This document shows, piece by piece, positions 9,601 through 13,860 of a DNA stretch of 17,245 nucleotides; position 1 is the stretch's first letter; every line of letters begins with the position of its first letter. The notes under the pieces are model-generated. The model was not told the DNA's origin. It saw only the letters and a list, made by a program, of their open reading frames with translations, and searched no databases. This DNA comes from Baffinella frigidus. Lineage: Eukaryota > Cryptophyceae > Cryptomonadales > Baffinellaceae. Position numbers and translations under genes: made by a program. The stretch covers positions 117,700 to 134,944 of the forward strand of contig MU646535.1 of assembly GCA_026770585.1 (NCBI GenBank), given 5' to 3'.

Positions 9601-10964
9601 TGGAGTCCAAACGTCTAGGGCAGGGCTCGAACTCAGCGCATGCATGATGCTCGCATGCCACGTGGGATATCCTAGCGCTGCCTGAGTTTTATTCTGGCTC
9701 ATCCTTAAGGCCTTCTACTCGCCGCTGTGTACTGGATTTCTGCTCTTGATGAAATCCTTTCAAGGACGAGCCGGAATAAAACTCAGACGGAGCCAGACAG
9801 CCGTAACCTGTGTGGTTACCTTGTGAGTATGCACGGGGCTCGAACTCAGTGCATGACAACGCCGAATATACGGGTGGATATGCTATAGTAGGCATTAAAC
9901 CAAGGTTTAGAACAGCATGCTTATCAACAGATTATGTTATGTTCCGAAATGAATATCGTCGCTCACGCTCGCACGGGTCCGCAGGGCACATCCAAAAAAA
10001 ACGCGTTTGTGCTACTTACTGCTGGTGTGTGCTGCTGCTGGCAACACCCTGGAACACGGATCCACAACCGGCGGTGACTTACCAGAGAAACAGGCGCCGC
10101 CCTCCTCTGGGGCGCCGCGCGAGGAGCGGGCGCGGGCGGCGGGGCGGCGACGCGCTGCGACTCCGGGGAGGGGAGGCCGCTGGGGGCAGGCGGGGGAGGC
10201 GCCGCCTGCTGGGCGGGCGCGGCCGGCTGGTTGTTGCCGGCGAAGGGGTTCGGGAAGGAGAAGCCGCCGAATGGGTTGGAAGGCTTCTGCTGCTGCTTGG
10301 GAGCCGGGGGGGCCTGGCAGAGTGGGGGCGGAGCGTCAGGATTCGAGGTGGGATGGGTTTGCGGCGGGGCGGCCGGGCGTATGGTGCGTGTCGTTCAGGC
10401 AGGACAGAGAAACAGGCAACTCTGAGAAAAGAAGTAATTAACAGGCTTAAGAGGAAGCATAAGGGAGATAATGCGAGGGCGGGGCCACGGGCACGAAATC
10501 GGTAGGGCTTTTCCTAAGAGCCGACCGGAAGGAGAGAGCATGCTTGTTCTGAAGTGCCAGTGGGATGCTGCAGAGGGAATGGAGCCGTGGTCGGCAGAGA
10601 GTGGGTAGAACTGACACATACGCATAGCGGTTCCTTCGATACGGTGGGTAGAGGCCCACCTCCCTGGCGCGGTTCGCCTCAGCCGCCGCCAGCAGCGCTT
10701 CGTACTCCTCCAGAGAGATCTCCTCCTGACCAACAATATCATCATTCAACCTCTTGGGGGCACCACGATTCGCTTGGGAGGAGGAGTGGGGAGAAATCCG
10801 ACCTCCTGCATCTTCAGCGCCATGTTGGCCCTGGCCCCCGGGCGGAGCCCAGACGAGCATGATGCAAGGGTACAAGAGCGCGTAGGAAGCTTGGAGAAGG
10901 ACGCCGGGGCAAACCCCTGGACGGAAGAGACTCCGAGCACGGCGCCGAGAACCCAGACCCTCAT
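563..10964 (-). CDS. Plastid-targeted FKBP-type peptidyl-prolyl cis-trans isomerase, ten-exon gene (whole span)
   Basis: Deduced protein of about 430-446 residues. FKBPs catalyse cis-trans isomerisation of peptidyl-proline bonds and act as folding helpers; the leader places this one in a secondary plastid. Order: signal peptide and transit region, acidic helix, Pro/Ala-rich region with NPFGG/NPFAG motifs, charged helix (SEKELRELMNKAQKD), Pro/Ala linker, FKBP domain (about the last 127 residues). Exons in transcription order: 10964-10660, 10313-10083, 8849-8788, 8274-8040, 6310-6247, 5561-5503, 3343-3215, 2368-2294, 1085-975, 631-563. All introns are GT-AG and all joins between these exons keep frame. 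FKBP12 pocket equivalents Y26, F36, D37, R42, F46, V55, I56, W59 and Y82 are present; the H87 position is Q and that loop is one residue shorter. The FKBP assignment is firm; the linkage of the upstream exons to it is inferred from phase and strand. Confidence 0.85.
641..955 (+). repeat. Telomere-like degenerate repeat tract
   Basis: Arrays of GGGTTTA, GGGTTTG, GGGTTCA and GGGTTGA 6-7-mers. The G-rich strand is the plus strand, so the minus-strand transcript reads CCCTAAACCC-type sequence just upstream of the exon 10 acceptor. It is interstitial, not a chromosome end. The plus strand has clear G-quadruplex potential. Confidence 0.9.
975..1085 (-). CDS. FKBP gene exon 9: FKBP C-terminal half
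   Basis: Acceptor CTCGCAG at 1086, 37 codons, donor CTG/GTGCAC; both phases 0. The product contains DEGVMQMSLGEKAQL and APEFGYGEQGQGPIPPNAEL, covering the 80s loop with Tyr equivalent to Y82. A copy of the exon start with acceptor lies at 1484-1518, where the acceptor AG abuts an inverted-repeat element. Confidence 0.93.
1217..1264. repeat. Palindromic element with GGGCCCGCCT arms
   Basis: The arms ATGGGCCCGCCT (1218-1229) and AGGCGGGCCCAT (1251-1262) are perfect inverted repeats. A similar GATGGGCCCGCCTC word appears inside the acidic coding exon near 17115. Confidence 0.7.
1353..1455. mobile_element. MITE family D, copy 2
   Basis: Ends ATCCCTTGAGTGGC and GGCCACTTAAGGGAT; interior GTAGGTTCATAC and GGACCTGCCTAGGACC as in the other D copies. 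It lies in the intron between FKBP exons 8 and 9. Confidence 0.8.
1484..1518 (-). pseudogene. Echo of FKBP exon 9 start with acceptor
   Basis: Minus strand: TACAG/GACGATGGCGTCATGCAG, near-identical to the true acceptor edge CGCAG/GACGAGGGCGTGATGCAG at 1085. The AG comes from, or abuts, the terminal repeat of the element at 1519-1640. Confidence 0.85.
1519..1640. mobile_element. MITE family B (complete copy)
   Basis: Ends TACAGGGGTACCTCG and CGAGGTACCCCTGTA, extending inward through TCATAAGAAA / TTTCTTATGAG. The interior carries two CCGTAGGGCCCTAGG-like blocks. Degenerate single ends occur at about 1086-1115, beside the true exon 9 acceptor, and about 113-140. Confidence 0.85.
1640..1771. mobile_element. 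Inverted-repeat element adjoining family B copy
   Basis: Ends AGAGCGGTGTGCAGAGA and TCTCTGCACACCGCTCT are a perfect 17-base inverted repeat. The AT-richer interior itself has weak inverted symmetry. It abuts the 1519-1640 element end to end. Confidence 0.8.
1877..1900. repeat. Short hairpin
   Basis: ATCCTAACC and GGTTAGGAT, perfect nine-base arms around a six-base loop, within the intron between FKBP exons 8 and 9. Confidence 0.7.
2008..2160 (+). repeat. Degenerate GGGTTCCGGGTTT minisatellite
   Basis: Tandem GGGTTGC, GGGTTCC and GGGTTTC units, a variant of the telomere-like tracts, in the intron between FKBP exons 8 and 9 close to the exon 8 donor side. Apparent open frames here are low-complexity artefacts. 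Confidence 0.85.
2163..2188 (-). pseudogene. Echo of FKBP exon 8 end with donor
   Basis: Minus strand GTTATCCGCGGATGG/GTGCGTTCC repeats the true exon 8 end GTTATCCGCGGATGG/GTGCGCTCC at 2308-2286. The preceding part of the exon is absent. Confidence 0.88.
2294..2368 (-). CDS. FKBP gene exon 8: FKBP core (VFDSS ... GQVIRGW)
   Basis: Acceptor GAACAG at 2369, 25 codons, donor TGG/GTGCGC; both phases 0. The product begins VFDSSIKRGQPF and ends GVGQVIRGW, the most conserved part of FKBPs, carrying the equivalents of F36, D37, R42, F46, V55, I56 and W59. At least five degraded copies of its 5' end lie upstream in the intron (2437-2826), and one copy of its 3' end with donor lies at 2163-2188. Confidence 0.93.
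2437..2826 (-). pseudogene. Cluster of FKBP exon 8 acceptor-edge echoes
   Basis: At least five copies of the word GAACAG/GTTTTCGACTCGAG or its degraded form on the minus strand, near 2445-2470, 2502-2552, 2648-2692, 2769-2796 and 2803-2826. Some reach into the RGQP codons. A larger unit of about 100 bases is duplicated (2376-2475 and 2690-2798), containing AAGCGGGGAGATGAGGTTCA. All lie upstream of true exon 8 in transcription order, so the splicing machinery would meet these candidate acceptors first. Confidence 0.88.
2825..3010. repeat. Telomere-like tract with orientation switch
   Basis: CCCTAAACCC-type units on the plus strand up to about 2975, then GGGTTTAGGGTATAGGG from 2976; the two orientations meet head to head at CCCTAACAGGGTTTAGGG. 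This is the only tract whose larger part runs opposite to the usual polarity. Confidence 0.85.
3007..3075 (-). pseudogene. Echo of FKBP exon 7 end with donor
   Basis: Minus-strand reading resembles GDVLTMHY...LRA followed by ATG/GTGTGAAACC, matching the true exon 7 end (GDVLTMHYVGKLRATKT with donor GTGCGAACCC). Several substitutions destroy conserved residues (VG becomes LW). Confidence 0.85.
3215..3343 (-). CDS. FKBP gene exon 7: N-terminal part of the FKBP domain
   Basis: Acceptor GTGTGCAG at 3344, 43 codons, donor ACG/GTGCGA, phase 0. The product starts PVVAQKLDGIKYTQIRKG and contains PQPGDVLTMHYVGKL, the first strands of the FKBP fold, with the Tyr equivalent to FKBP12 Y26 in HYVG. The acceptor half of this exon has several extra copies upstream in the intron, and its donor half has one copy downstream at 3007-3075. 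Confidence 0.88.
3505..3603 (-). pseudogene. Near-perfect echo of FKBP exon 7 acceptor half
   Basis: About 95 bases match 3283-3380 with very few differences, including the acceptor GTGTGCAG and codons for PVVAQKLDG.KYTQIRKGDGQ. High identity suggests a recent duplication. It stops before the HYVGKL part, so it cannot encode a working domain. Confidence 0.92.
3873..4108. mobile_element. MITE inserted in an exon copy
   Basis: The ends CCACTCGAGGCTGGAAGTG and CACTTCTAGCCTCGAGAGG are inverted repeats with two mismatches. The flanks suggest a TT or TTC target duplication. It contains a nested palindrome (3943-4009) and a fragment of family E (GTGAAAATTACTACACA at 4023). Confidence 0.82.
3943..4009. 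repeat. Nested perfect palindromes
   Basis: The outer arms TTGGTCACGTATCTCGGG and its complement enclose two inner copies of CTCGGGTTATAACCCGAG-type palindromes. About 67 bases can form one long hairpin or a cruciform. Confidence 0.88.
4256..4400 (-). pseudogene. Further split echo of FKBP exon 7 acceptor half
   Basis: GCCGGATCTGCGTGTGCGTGATCC (4261-4284 region) matches the 3' part of the exon half, and ACCGTGGCAGGCTACAA (4381-4397) its acceptor part; about 100 unrelated bases lie between. A further fragment of the acceptor part occurs at 4903-4930. More decayed than the copies at 3505 and 3823. Confidence 0.6.
4417..4585. mobile_element. MITE family A, copy 1
   Basis: Ends CCACACAGCGGACTTCGA and the complementary ...GCCCGCTGTGTGG. 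The interior shares GGCAATCCGTAGGGACATAG and TACGGATAAG...ACGGAAAGTCGGCCC with the copy at 6547-6719. Confidence 0.85.
4969..5028. mobile_element. MITE family E, short copy
   Basis: Ends GCAATGAAAATTACTACAC and GTGTAGTATTTTTCGTGC, the family E terminal repeat. On the plus strand its end is followed directly by AG and an exon-like open segment at 5031. Confidence 0.82.
5031..5112 (+). pseudogene. Exon-like open segment of foreign origin, possible UPF0301/AlgH fragment
   Basis: The plus frame reads MFNPAEAHAIPALERGCVLI then TKPKKRVR, protein-like in composition, bounded by TTTTTCGTGCAG at 5030 and a GTCAG/GTCCGG donor-like site near 5112. The AIPALERGCVLI stretch recalls the start of the UPF0301 (AlgH, DUF179) family, from memory of that motif only. 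It lies antisense in an FKBP intron beside a MITE, so a captured exon fragment is as likely as a live exon. The minus strand is also open here, so strand is uncertain. Confidence 0.3.
5503..5561 (-). CDS. FKBP gene exon 6: Pro/Ala linker
   Basis: The acceptor ACCGCAG at 5562 lies at the end of a CCCGAAACC-type repeat tract. The product, after the split Gly, is YSLGGGASYKAPAPVKPPA, a flexible linker just before the FKBP domain. Donor GCG/GTCAGT, phase 0, matching the phase-0 acceptor of exon 7. Confidence 0.65.
5574..5755 (+). repeat. Telomere-like degenerate repeat tract
   Basis: GGGTTTCGGG, GGGTTTAGGG and GGGTTGAGGG units on the plus strand, so C-rich in the FKBP transcript and ending at the exon 6 acceptor (ACCCGAAACCGCAG). 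Confidence 0.85.
5752..5826 (-). pseudogene. Echo of FKBP exon 5, 5'-truncated
   Basis: Encodes ELMNKAQKDYIEG on the minus strand and continues into the donor-side intron bases (CCAATTGGTTCCCGAGCTTG) also present after true exon 5 at 6213-6190. The duplicated unit therefore spanned the exon-intron junction. Confidence 0.82.
5925..5998 (-). pseudogene. Echo of FKBP exon 5, full length but without splice sites
   Basis: Encodes VEVSLEELCELMNKARKDSI, close to exon 5. There is no AG before it, and the donor position reads GAAG/GCCCCC, so it is a decayed copy unless GC donors are used. Confidence 0.78.
6005..6119. repeat. Tandem array of hairpins
   Basis: GGTTACGTTATCCT and AGGATAACGTAACC arms around GGTACA; two full hairpins and a half, separated by ACCTCCAAG-type spacers (period about 43 bases). 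It lies between exon 5 and its first echo. Confidence 0.88.
6247..6310 (-). CDS. FKBP gene exon 5: charged helical exon (SEKELRELMNKAQKD)
   Basis: Acceptor CCCCTCTAG at 6311, 64 bases, donor CAAG/GTACCC leaving one base. Product VEVSEKELRELMNKAQKDSI plus Q, probably an amphipathic helix. Two related copies occur downstream in the intron (5998-5925 and 5826-5752). This copy was chosen because it alone has both an AG acceptor and a GT donor; the second has no AG and a GC donor, and the third is truncated at its 5' end. The leftover base joins the two leading bases of exon 6 to make Gly. Confidence 0.65.
6547..6719. mobile_element. MITE family A, copy 2
   Basis: Ends CCACACAGCGGACTTCGAAG and ...CGCTGTGTGG; interior with CGTAGGGACATAGGGGGGTT and TACGGATAAG as in copy 1. 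Confidence 0.87.
6720..7520. other. Intron interior of the FKBP gene without recognised gene
   Basis: Part of the intron between exons 4 and 5. Open frames on both strands here overlap each other and show no family features. A block TTGCCCACGAAACCGCTA (6989) and GTCTCGAGTTGA (6941) match the element at 7576-7692, so part of this stretch is a decayed relative of that element. Confidence 0.5.
7525..7577. repeat. Hairpin element
   Basis: Arms GGTTGGGTCTAG and CTAGACCCAACC with further CACAC/GTGTG pairing inward; it directly adjoins the next inverted-repeat element. Confidence 0.8.
7576..7692. mobile_element. MITE-like element with CTCGAGTTGAGTCTA ends
   Basis: Left end CCGGACTCGAGTTGAGTCTA with ACAAAATTTGT inward, right end ACAAATTTTG...TAGACTCAACTCGAG and ACCGG. 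The interior TTGCCCACAAAAACGCTAGG is shared with about 6989-7015. Confidence 0.82.
7728..7870. mobile_element. MITE-like element with GGACTAAAAATGGGGTAG ends
   Basis: Left GGACTAAAAATGGGGTAG, right CTACCCCAGGTTTAGTCC. The interior has CCTACGGTAGGCAATACC, the CCTACGGTAGG word also seen inside families A and D. Confidence 0.82.
7900..7980 (+). repeat. Short direct repeat
   Basis: GAGCAACAAACACCGCGGAGCA (first 20 bases at 7907-7926) and CGCAACAAACAACGCGGAGC (7956-7976), about 50 bases apart, in the intron just after FKBP exon 4. Confidence 0.7.
8040..8274 (-). CDS. FKBP gene exon 4: Pro/Ala-rich disordered segment with NPF motifs, Gln-Ala repeats and acidic end
   Basis: The acceptor is a run of twelve C then GCAG at 8275. 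The product starts LPDPASQRGG, continues as Ala/Pro repeats, then SPFGGLPNPFAGFNPFGGG, the AQAQAQAQP repeat and an acidic end (VEEVEEEAGE). Donor GAG/GTATTT, phase 0. Composition and the NPFGG/NPFAG motifs match exon 2. Several long homopolymers (8196-8205, 8211-8219, 8280-8291) make base counts here error-prone, but the frame is open as given. Confidence 0.65.
8596..8622 (-). pseudogene. Echo of FKBP exon 3 end with donor
   Basis: Minus strand CCGGAGCTGCCCATCAGCGG/GTAG repeats the true exon 3 end (CGGAGCTCCCCATCAGCAGCGG/GTACC, first bases differing little). The acidic EDDDG part is missing. Confidence 0.72.
8625..8710. repeat. Intron repeat shared with 10380-10530
   Basis: GTGTGTCTTTCAGGCAGACAGAG and GGCCACAAAATCCGAAGGGC (first 20 bases each) recur, with an insertion between them, at 10386-10410 and 10482-10510 in the first FKBP intron. 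Confidence 0.7.
8788..8849 (-). CDS. FKBP gene exon 3: short acidic exon after a (CT)n polypyrimidine tract
   Basis: Product RGAWVQYEDDDGTSELPISS plus two bases of a split Gly codon. The acceptor AAG at 8850 directly follows about 125 bases of (CT)n on the minus strand; GTGCAG six codons downstream is an alternative acceptor in the same frame. Donor GG/GTACCA leaves two bases, which the one leading base of exon 4 completes. A partial copy of this exon's donor edge lies at 8596-8622 (CATCAGCGG/GTAG). Function unknown; the phase fit is the main support. Confidence 0.55.
8853..8982 (+). repeat. (GA)n microsatellite
   Basis: Imperfect GAGAGGGA array on the plus strand. Read from the FKBP strand it is a (CT)n tract directly upstream of the exon 3 acceptor. 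Open frames rich in Arg/Glu here are artefacts. Confidence 0.95.
8984..9130. mobile_element. Nested inverted-repeat element (outer ATCCGGGAACA ends, inner family E)
   Basis: Outer left AATCCGGGAACACC and right GATGTACTCGGATGAAG are weak inverted repeats like the element at 12130-12274. Inside, GGGCAACGAAATTT (9019) and AAATTTCGTTACCC (9080-9093) are family E ends. Confidence 0.6.
9375..9480 (+). repeat. Telomere-like degenerate repeat tract
   Basis: GGGTATAGGG, GGGTTCAGGGTTTAGGG and TTTAGTGTTTAG units on the plus strand, in the FKBP intron between exons 2 and 3; C-rich in the transcript. Confidence 0.85.
9623..9849. repeat. Direct repeats GGGCTCGAACTCAG flanking an inverted-repeat element
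   Basis: GGGCTCGAACTCAG with GCATG after it occurs at 9623-9642 and 9836-9855, either side of the element at 9678-9788. Read on the minus strand it contains GAGTTCGAGCCC, like a tRNA-type B box, but no tRNA fold could be built around it. Confidence 0.65.
9678..9788. mobile_element. MITE family G, copy 1
   Basis: Ends CTGCCTGAGTTTTATTCTGG and CCGGAATAAAACTCAG; related at both ends to the copy at 15937-16043, and through AGCTCTGCCTGAG-like termini to family F. Confidence 0.82.
10083..10313 (-). CDS. FKBP gene exon 2: Pro/Ala/Gln-rich disordered segment with NPFGG and NPFAG
   Basis: Acceptor CTGCCAG at 10314; 77 codons; donor CTG/GTAAGT at 10083, the best consensus donor in the window, phase 0. 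The product starts APPAPKQQQKPS, then NPFGGFSFPNPFAG, then Ala/Pro repeats ending APQRRAAPVSL. NPF motifs can be bound by EH domains elsewhere, but within a plastid protein this is more likely a flexible linker. The same NPF(G/A)G motif recurs in exon 4, so the two exons may be related by duplication. Confidence 0.7.
10314..10659. other. FKBP intron 1
   Basis: 346 bases between exons 1 and 2. It contains the repeat shared with 8625-8710 and no inverted-repeat element that I could confirm. The open frame across it continues exon 1 only until a stop and has no family features. Confidence 0.6.
10660..10964 (-). CDS. FKBP gene exon 1: bipartite plastid-targeting leader and acidic helix
   Basis: The ATG at 10964 opens MRVWVLGAVLGVSSVQG followed by FAPAS. 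A short hydrophobic signal peptide with Phe just after the predicted cleavage site is the classic signature of import into secondary red-type plastids (known motif). A Ser/Thr/Arg/Lys-rich transit-like stretch follows (SFSKLPTRSCTLASCSSGLR). The exon ends with an acidic Ala-rich helix (EEISLEEYEALLAAAEANR) at donor GAG/GTGGGC, phase 0. The two parts lie in different frames: the leader frame hits a stop after VVPPRG at about 10743, and the helix is in another frame. Either a 50-base intron (10802-10753, GT...AG) joins MQE to RLNDDI, or one C is missing in the five-C run at 10756-10760. Confidence 0.75.
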
Positions 10965-11097
10965 TGAACTGACTTAGATGTTTTTACAATACATGTAAAA
11001 TTTCGGGGGGAGAATCTCGTAACCTGTACAGGTTACGATTCCCACTCTCACCCCAGATTTTGCCTGTCCCCAAAATGGCTCCAAGGGCCATATGGTG

Positions 11098-11214
11098 GGC
11101 TACGAAGGTTTCGTTGACCCGGAATTCAGGGTGTACCGTGACCAAATTGCCCCAGAAAATTCCTAAAGTTAATTTTACTCAAGGAAAGTTGACTTTTGAT
11201 GAAAGGTTCGTAGC
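11098..11214. mobile_element. MITE family C, copy 1
   Basis: GGCTACGAAGGTTTCGTTGA at the left, GAAAGGTTCGTAGCC at the right. The copy at 13501-13620 shares the ends and the interior (GTGACCAA, AAGTTGACTT). Confidence 0.78.
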
Positions 11215-11244
11215 CGGTTTCCGAACTTTTTTGATTCGAAAAAT

Positions 11245-11360
11245 CGACGGGCCCCTCATCGAGCGGGGCCGCGATGAGGATCTGAGCACCGTTCAGATAG
11301 GACGACTGGTACATCCTGTCGAGCAGGACCGCGCGGTGACCAGTGTGGCTTGAGGACACG
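11245..11360 (-). pseudogene. Exon-like open segment upstream of the FKBP start
   Basis: The minus frame reads HRAVLLDRMYQSSYLNGAQI then LIAAPLDEG, more protein-like than the plus-strand reading. No family recognised. It could be a non-terminal exon of another minus-strand gene, an upstream exon, or a captured fragment; it lies just inside what would be the shared promoter. Confidence 0.25.
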
Positions 11361-11369
11361 CTCGAGGGG

Positions 11370-11804
11370 ATGCCGGTTACGCACTCTCCCCGGACCCCCC
11401 CTCCTCGAGCTCCCGCCCTAGGAACTGAGGGGGCAGGAGGGGCGGCCTCTGTCGTGTTCGCATCGCCTGTGATGTTCTATTCGCCGAAGGTGCGTGCCAC
11501 ATACAACCCCGCTGGGGTCCCGCAGCGGCCGGTGCTGCGCCCGCCGGCCCGCCAAGCGCTGGATGCGAGCGACGGGCGGGGCGGCGAAGACCTGACTGTC
11601 GCCGAGCTTGTCGGTGGAGGCGAAGGGCGAGGAGCAGCGGGGGGACATGGATGGGGCGGAGACTCGCCGATGTCGGAGGCGGGGGCGAAGAGCTACACAA
11701 GCAGCGTGTGGCAGACGCTGCTCGGGCAGTTTGACCTCGATGGGGACGGGGCGCTCTCCCACTCAGAGTTCTGCGCTGCGGTGTCTGAGCAGCGCGCCCC
11801 GCTG
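11370..11804 (+). CDS. EF-hand gene exon 1
   Basis: The frame is open from 11343; ATG codons at 11370 and 11472 are candidate starts. It encodes a Pro/Ala-rich N-terminus, [18 protein letters not shown] (possibly a degenerate EF-hand with an insertion), then [11 protein letters not shown] and the canonical EF-hand loop [12 protein letters not shown], exiting helix [10 protein letters not shown]. Donor CTG/GTACCC at 11805, followed by a C run. Confidence 0.68.
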
Positions 11805-13243
11805 GTACCCCCCCCCCCCCTTCCCCGGGCTACATTCCGCGCGGATCGAAGCTTGACGTGGATAGCGCCACGCGTGCATTGCGTGAACCCTCCCATTAGG
11901 CGTTTCATTCATCGGTGCGGGAGTAGACACGACTGGAGTGAAGGAACTGAGGCGTGCTACATCCTAGCTCTGTCTCAGTCTATTTGGGCTCACCAATTTG
12001 GCGATCCCGGGCTCTTTTCCACCCCAAAGCTGACGGATTTGTACAGCACACCCGGCATGACAACTTGAGAATAGTCGGCCAACCCGGGTGAGGCAGAGCT
12101 AGACATCCAGCACGGCTTGGCGCTTTAATCCGGGGTCATGTTTAATTTAAAAGAAAGTGGATCCCTATGTGTTCATAGGAGTTGGAAGAAGATCAATTAG
12201 GGCCCTAATTAAATTTAATCAGGGCAGAATCCGGTTTGATGGTCCATTTTCTTTTAAATCAAACATGTTCCCGGATGAGCTTGACCTGGATACCGCCAGC
12301 AGCGCGGATTGATGCATGGACGGCAGCCACCATTCGCATGTCACTCATCCAGCGAAACGAACACCGCCACGAGCCACCAGAAGAGAACCAAATCGTGGTG
12401 GAGTTGACGATTTTTCTTCACCGGAGGTACACTTCAGAGGTGCACCTCTGGTGAAATTTACTGCAGGTGGAATATCCCATTTGGTCAACTTCGGGTGGCT
12501 CGTGGCAGGTGCGGTGCGGGATTCTGCGCTCATTTTGGGCCGATTTCCCGTTACCTTATCCGTAGGAACCCCCATATGCCCCTACGGGTTGCCTACCGTA
12601 GGGTCCTAGGTCTTGTCGCTTAGGGGTTGTTCAAAATCCCTTCGAAGTCCGCTGTGTGGGATAGCGACACCGGCGCGGATTTCATCCCGGCGAGTATTTC
12701 TGAGAAATACGATTTCGGGGATCTCCGATTCGATTTGCAACGAAAATTACTAAACGGACGTGACTGAAAATGTCCGGTGTGTAGTAATTTTCGTTGCCAG
12801 GATCGTATTTCTCAGAAATACTACCCAGGATGAGATTGATGCGTGGACGGCAGCCATGAATCGTATGTCACTCATCCAGCGAAACGGACCACCCGATCCT
12901 AGTCGCCCCCCCCAAACACGCACAGGGGTCTTATAACGTGGCCAGGTCTTGTGATCAACATGCTATGTTGAAAATTGACTTTTGGTTTGTCAACTTTTGG
13001 CGCCAGGTGCGGTGCGGGCTTCTGCGATCCGACTCGGACATCCTTGACCTCTGGGCTTCGATTGTCGGGGACGCTGCGGGGCTCGCTGATATCAAGGAGG
13101 TGTGTGTGTCGAAGAGGGGGAGAGAGAGAACAAGAGAGAGAGGGAGAGAACACGAGAGAGAGAGAGAGAGAGGGAGAGAGAGAGCGAGGGAAAGAGAACG
13201 ACAGATAGGGAGATAACGAGAGAGAGAGGGATACATATACATG

Positions 13244-13291
<48 letters not shown>

Positions 13292-13735
13292 TAGAGAGAG
13301 AGAGGGAGAGCGAAATAGAGAGAGAGAGAGAGCGAGCGAGCGAGAGAGAGAGAGAGAGAGGGCGGGGGTCCCCGACTAGCCACACGCCACACCTCCTCGG
13401 CGGCTTTTCAACGTTTTAATGTTTGTTTATCAAAGGGGGTTCGCGGTTTTGCCACACCCATGCCATTTCCAGACCAAGGTGGCAGGGTAGCCACTCGGTG
13501 GGGTACGAAGGTTTCGTTGACCCCGGATTCCGGGGTGTTACGTGACCAATTTGCGCTAGAAAAATCCTTCAAGTTAGTTGTCTTCAGGTAAGTTGACTTG
13601 TGAAGAAAAGTTCGTAGTCCATCGTGTGGTAAAGGCCGTTTTGCCGCACCCTTGCCATATCTAGACTAAGGTGGCAGGGTAGTTCGACCTCTGGGCTTCG
13701 ATCCGGTGACACTGCGGGGCTCGCTGATATCAAGG

Positions 13736-13771
<36 letters not shown>

Positions 13772-13815
13772 GCGTGTGCGTGTGCGTGTGCGTGTGCGAG
13801 TGTGTGTGCGTGTGC

Positions 13816-13860
<45 letters not shown>

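Larger units (their letters stand above)
10965..11369. promoter_or_regulatory. Divergent intergenic region, presumed promoters of both genes
   Basis: About 405 bases between the FKBP start codon and the first in-frame ATG of the plus-strand gene. It contains a perfect 22-base palindrome at 11017-11038 (arms TCGTAACCTGT) inside a wider inverted repeat (about 10996-11061) and a family C MITE (11098-11214). No TATA box was identified. An exon-like frame on the minus strand at 11245-11360 complicates the picture. Confidence 0.5.
11850..12370 (+). pseudogene. Echoes of EF-hand gene exon 2
   Basis: GAAGCTTGACGTGGATAGCG (11851) and GAGCTTGACCTGGATACCG (12277) are related to each other. After the second comes ATTGATGCATGGACGGCAGC (12309 onward) and GTCACTCATCCAGCGAAACG (12340 onward), which match exon 2 at 12835 ([17 protein letters not shown], here [17 protein letters not shown]). 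The second echo starts exactly at the end of the inverted-repeat element 12130-12274. Confidence 0.75.

Noticed and set aside
9810-10505. 231-residue plus-strand open frame, the second longest in the window
   Set aside because: Its Arg/Gly-rich part is the antisense of FKBP exon 2, which has good splice sites (GTAAGT donor) and a coherent NPF-rich product.
12955-13392. Ser/Leu-rich minus-strand open frames
   Set aside because: These are translations of the (GA)n/(CT)n microsatellite.
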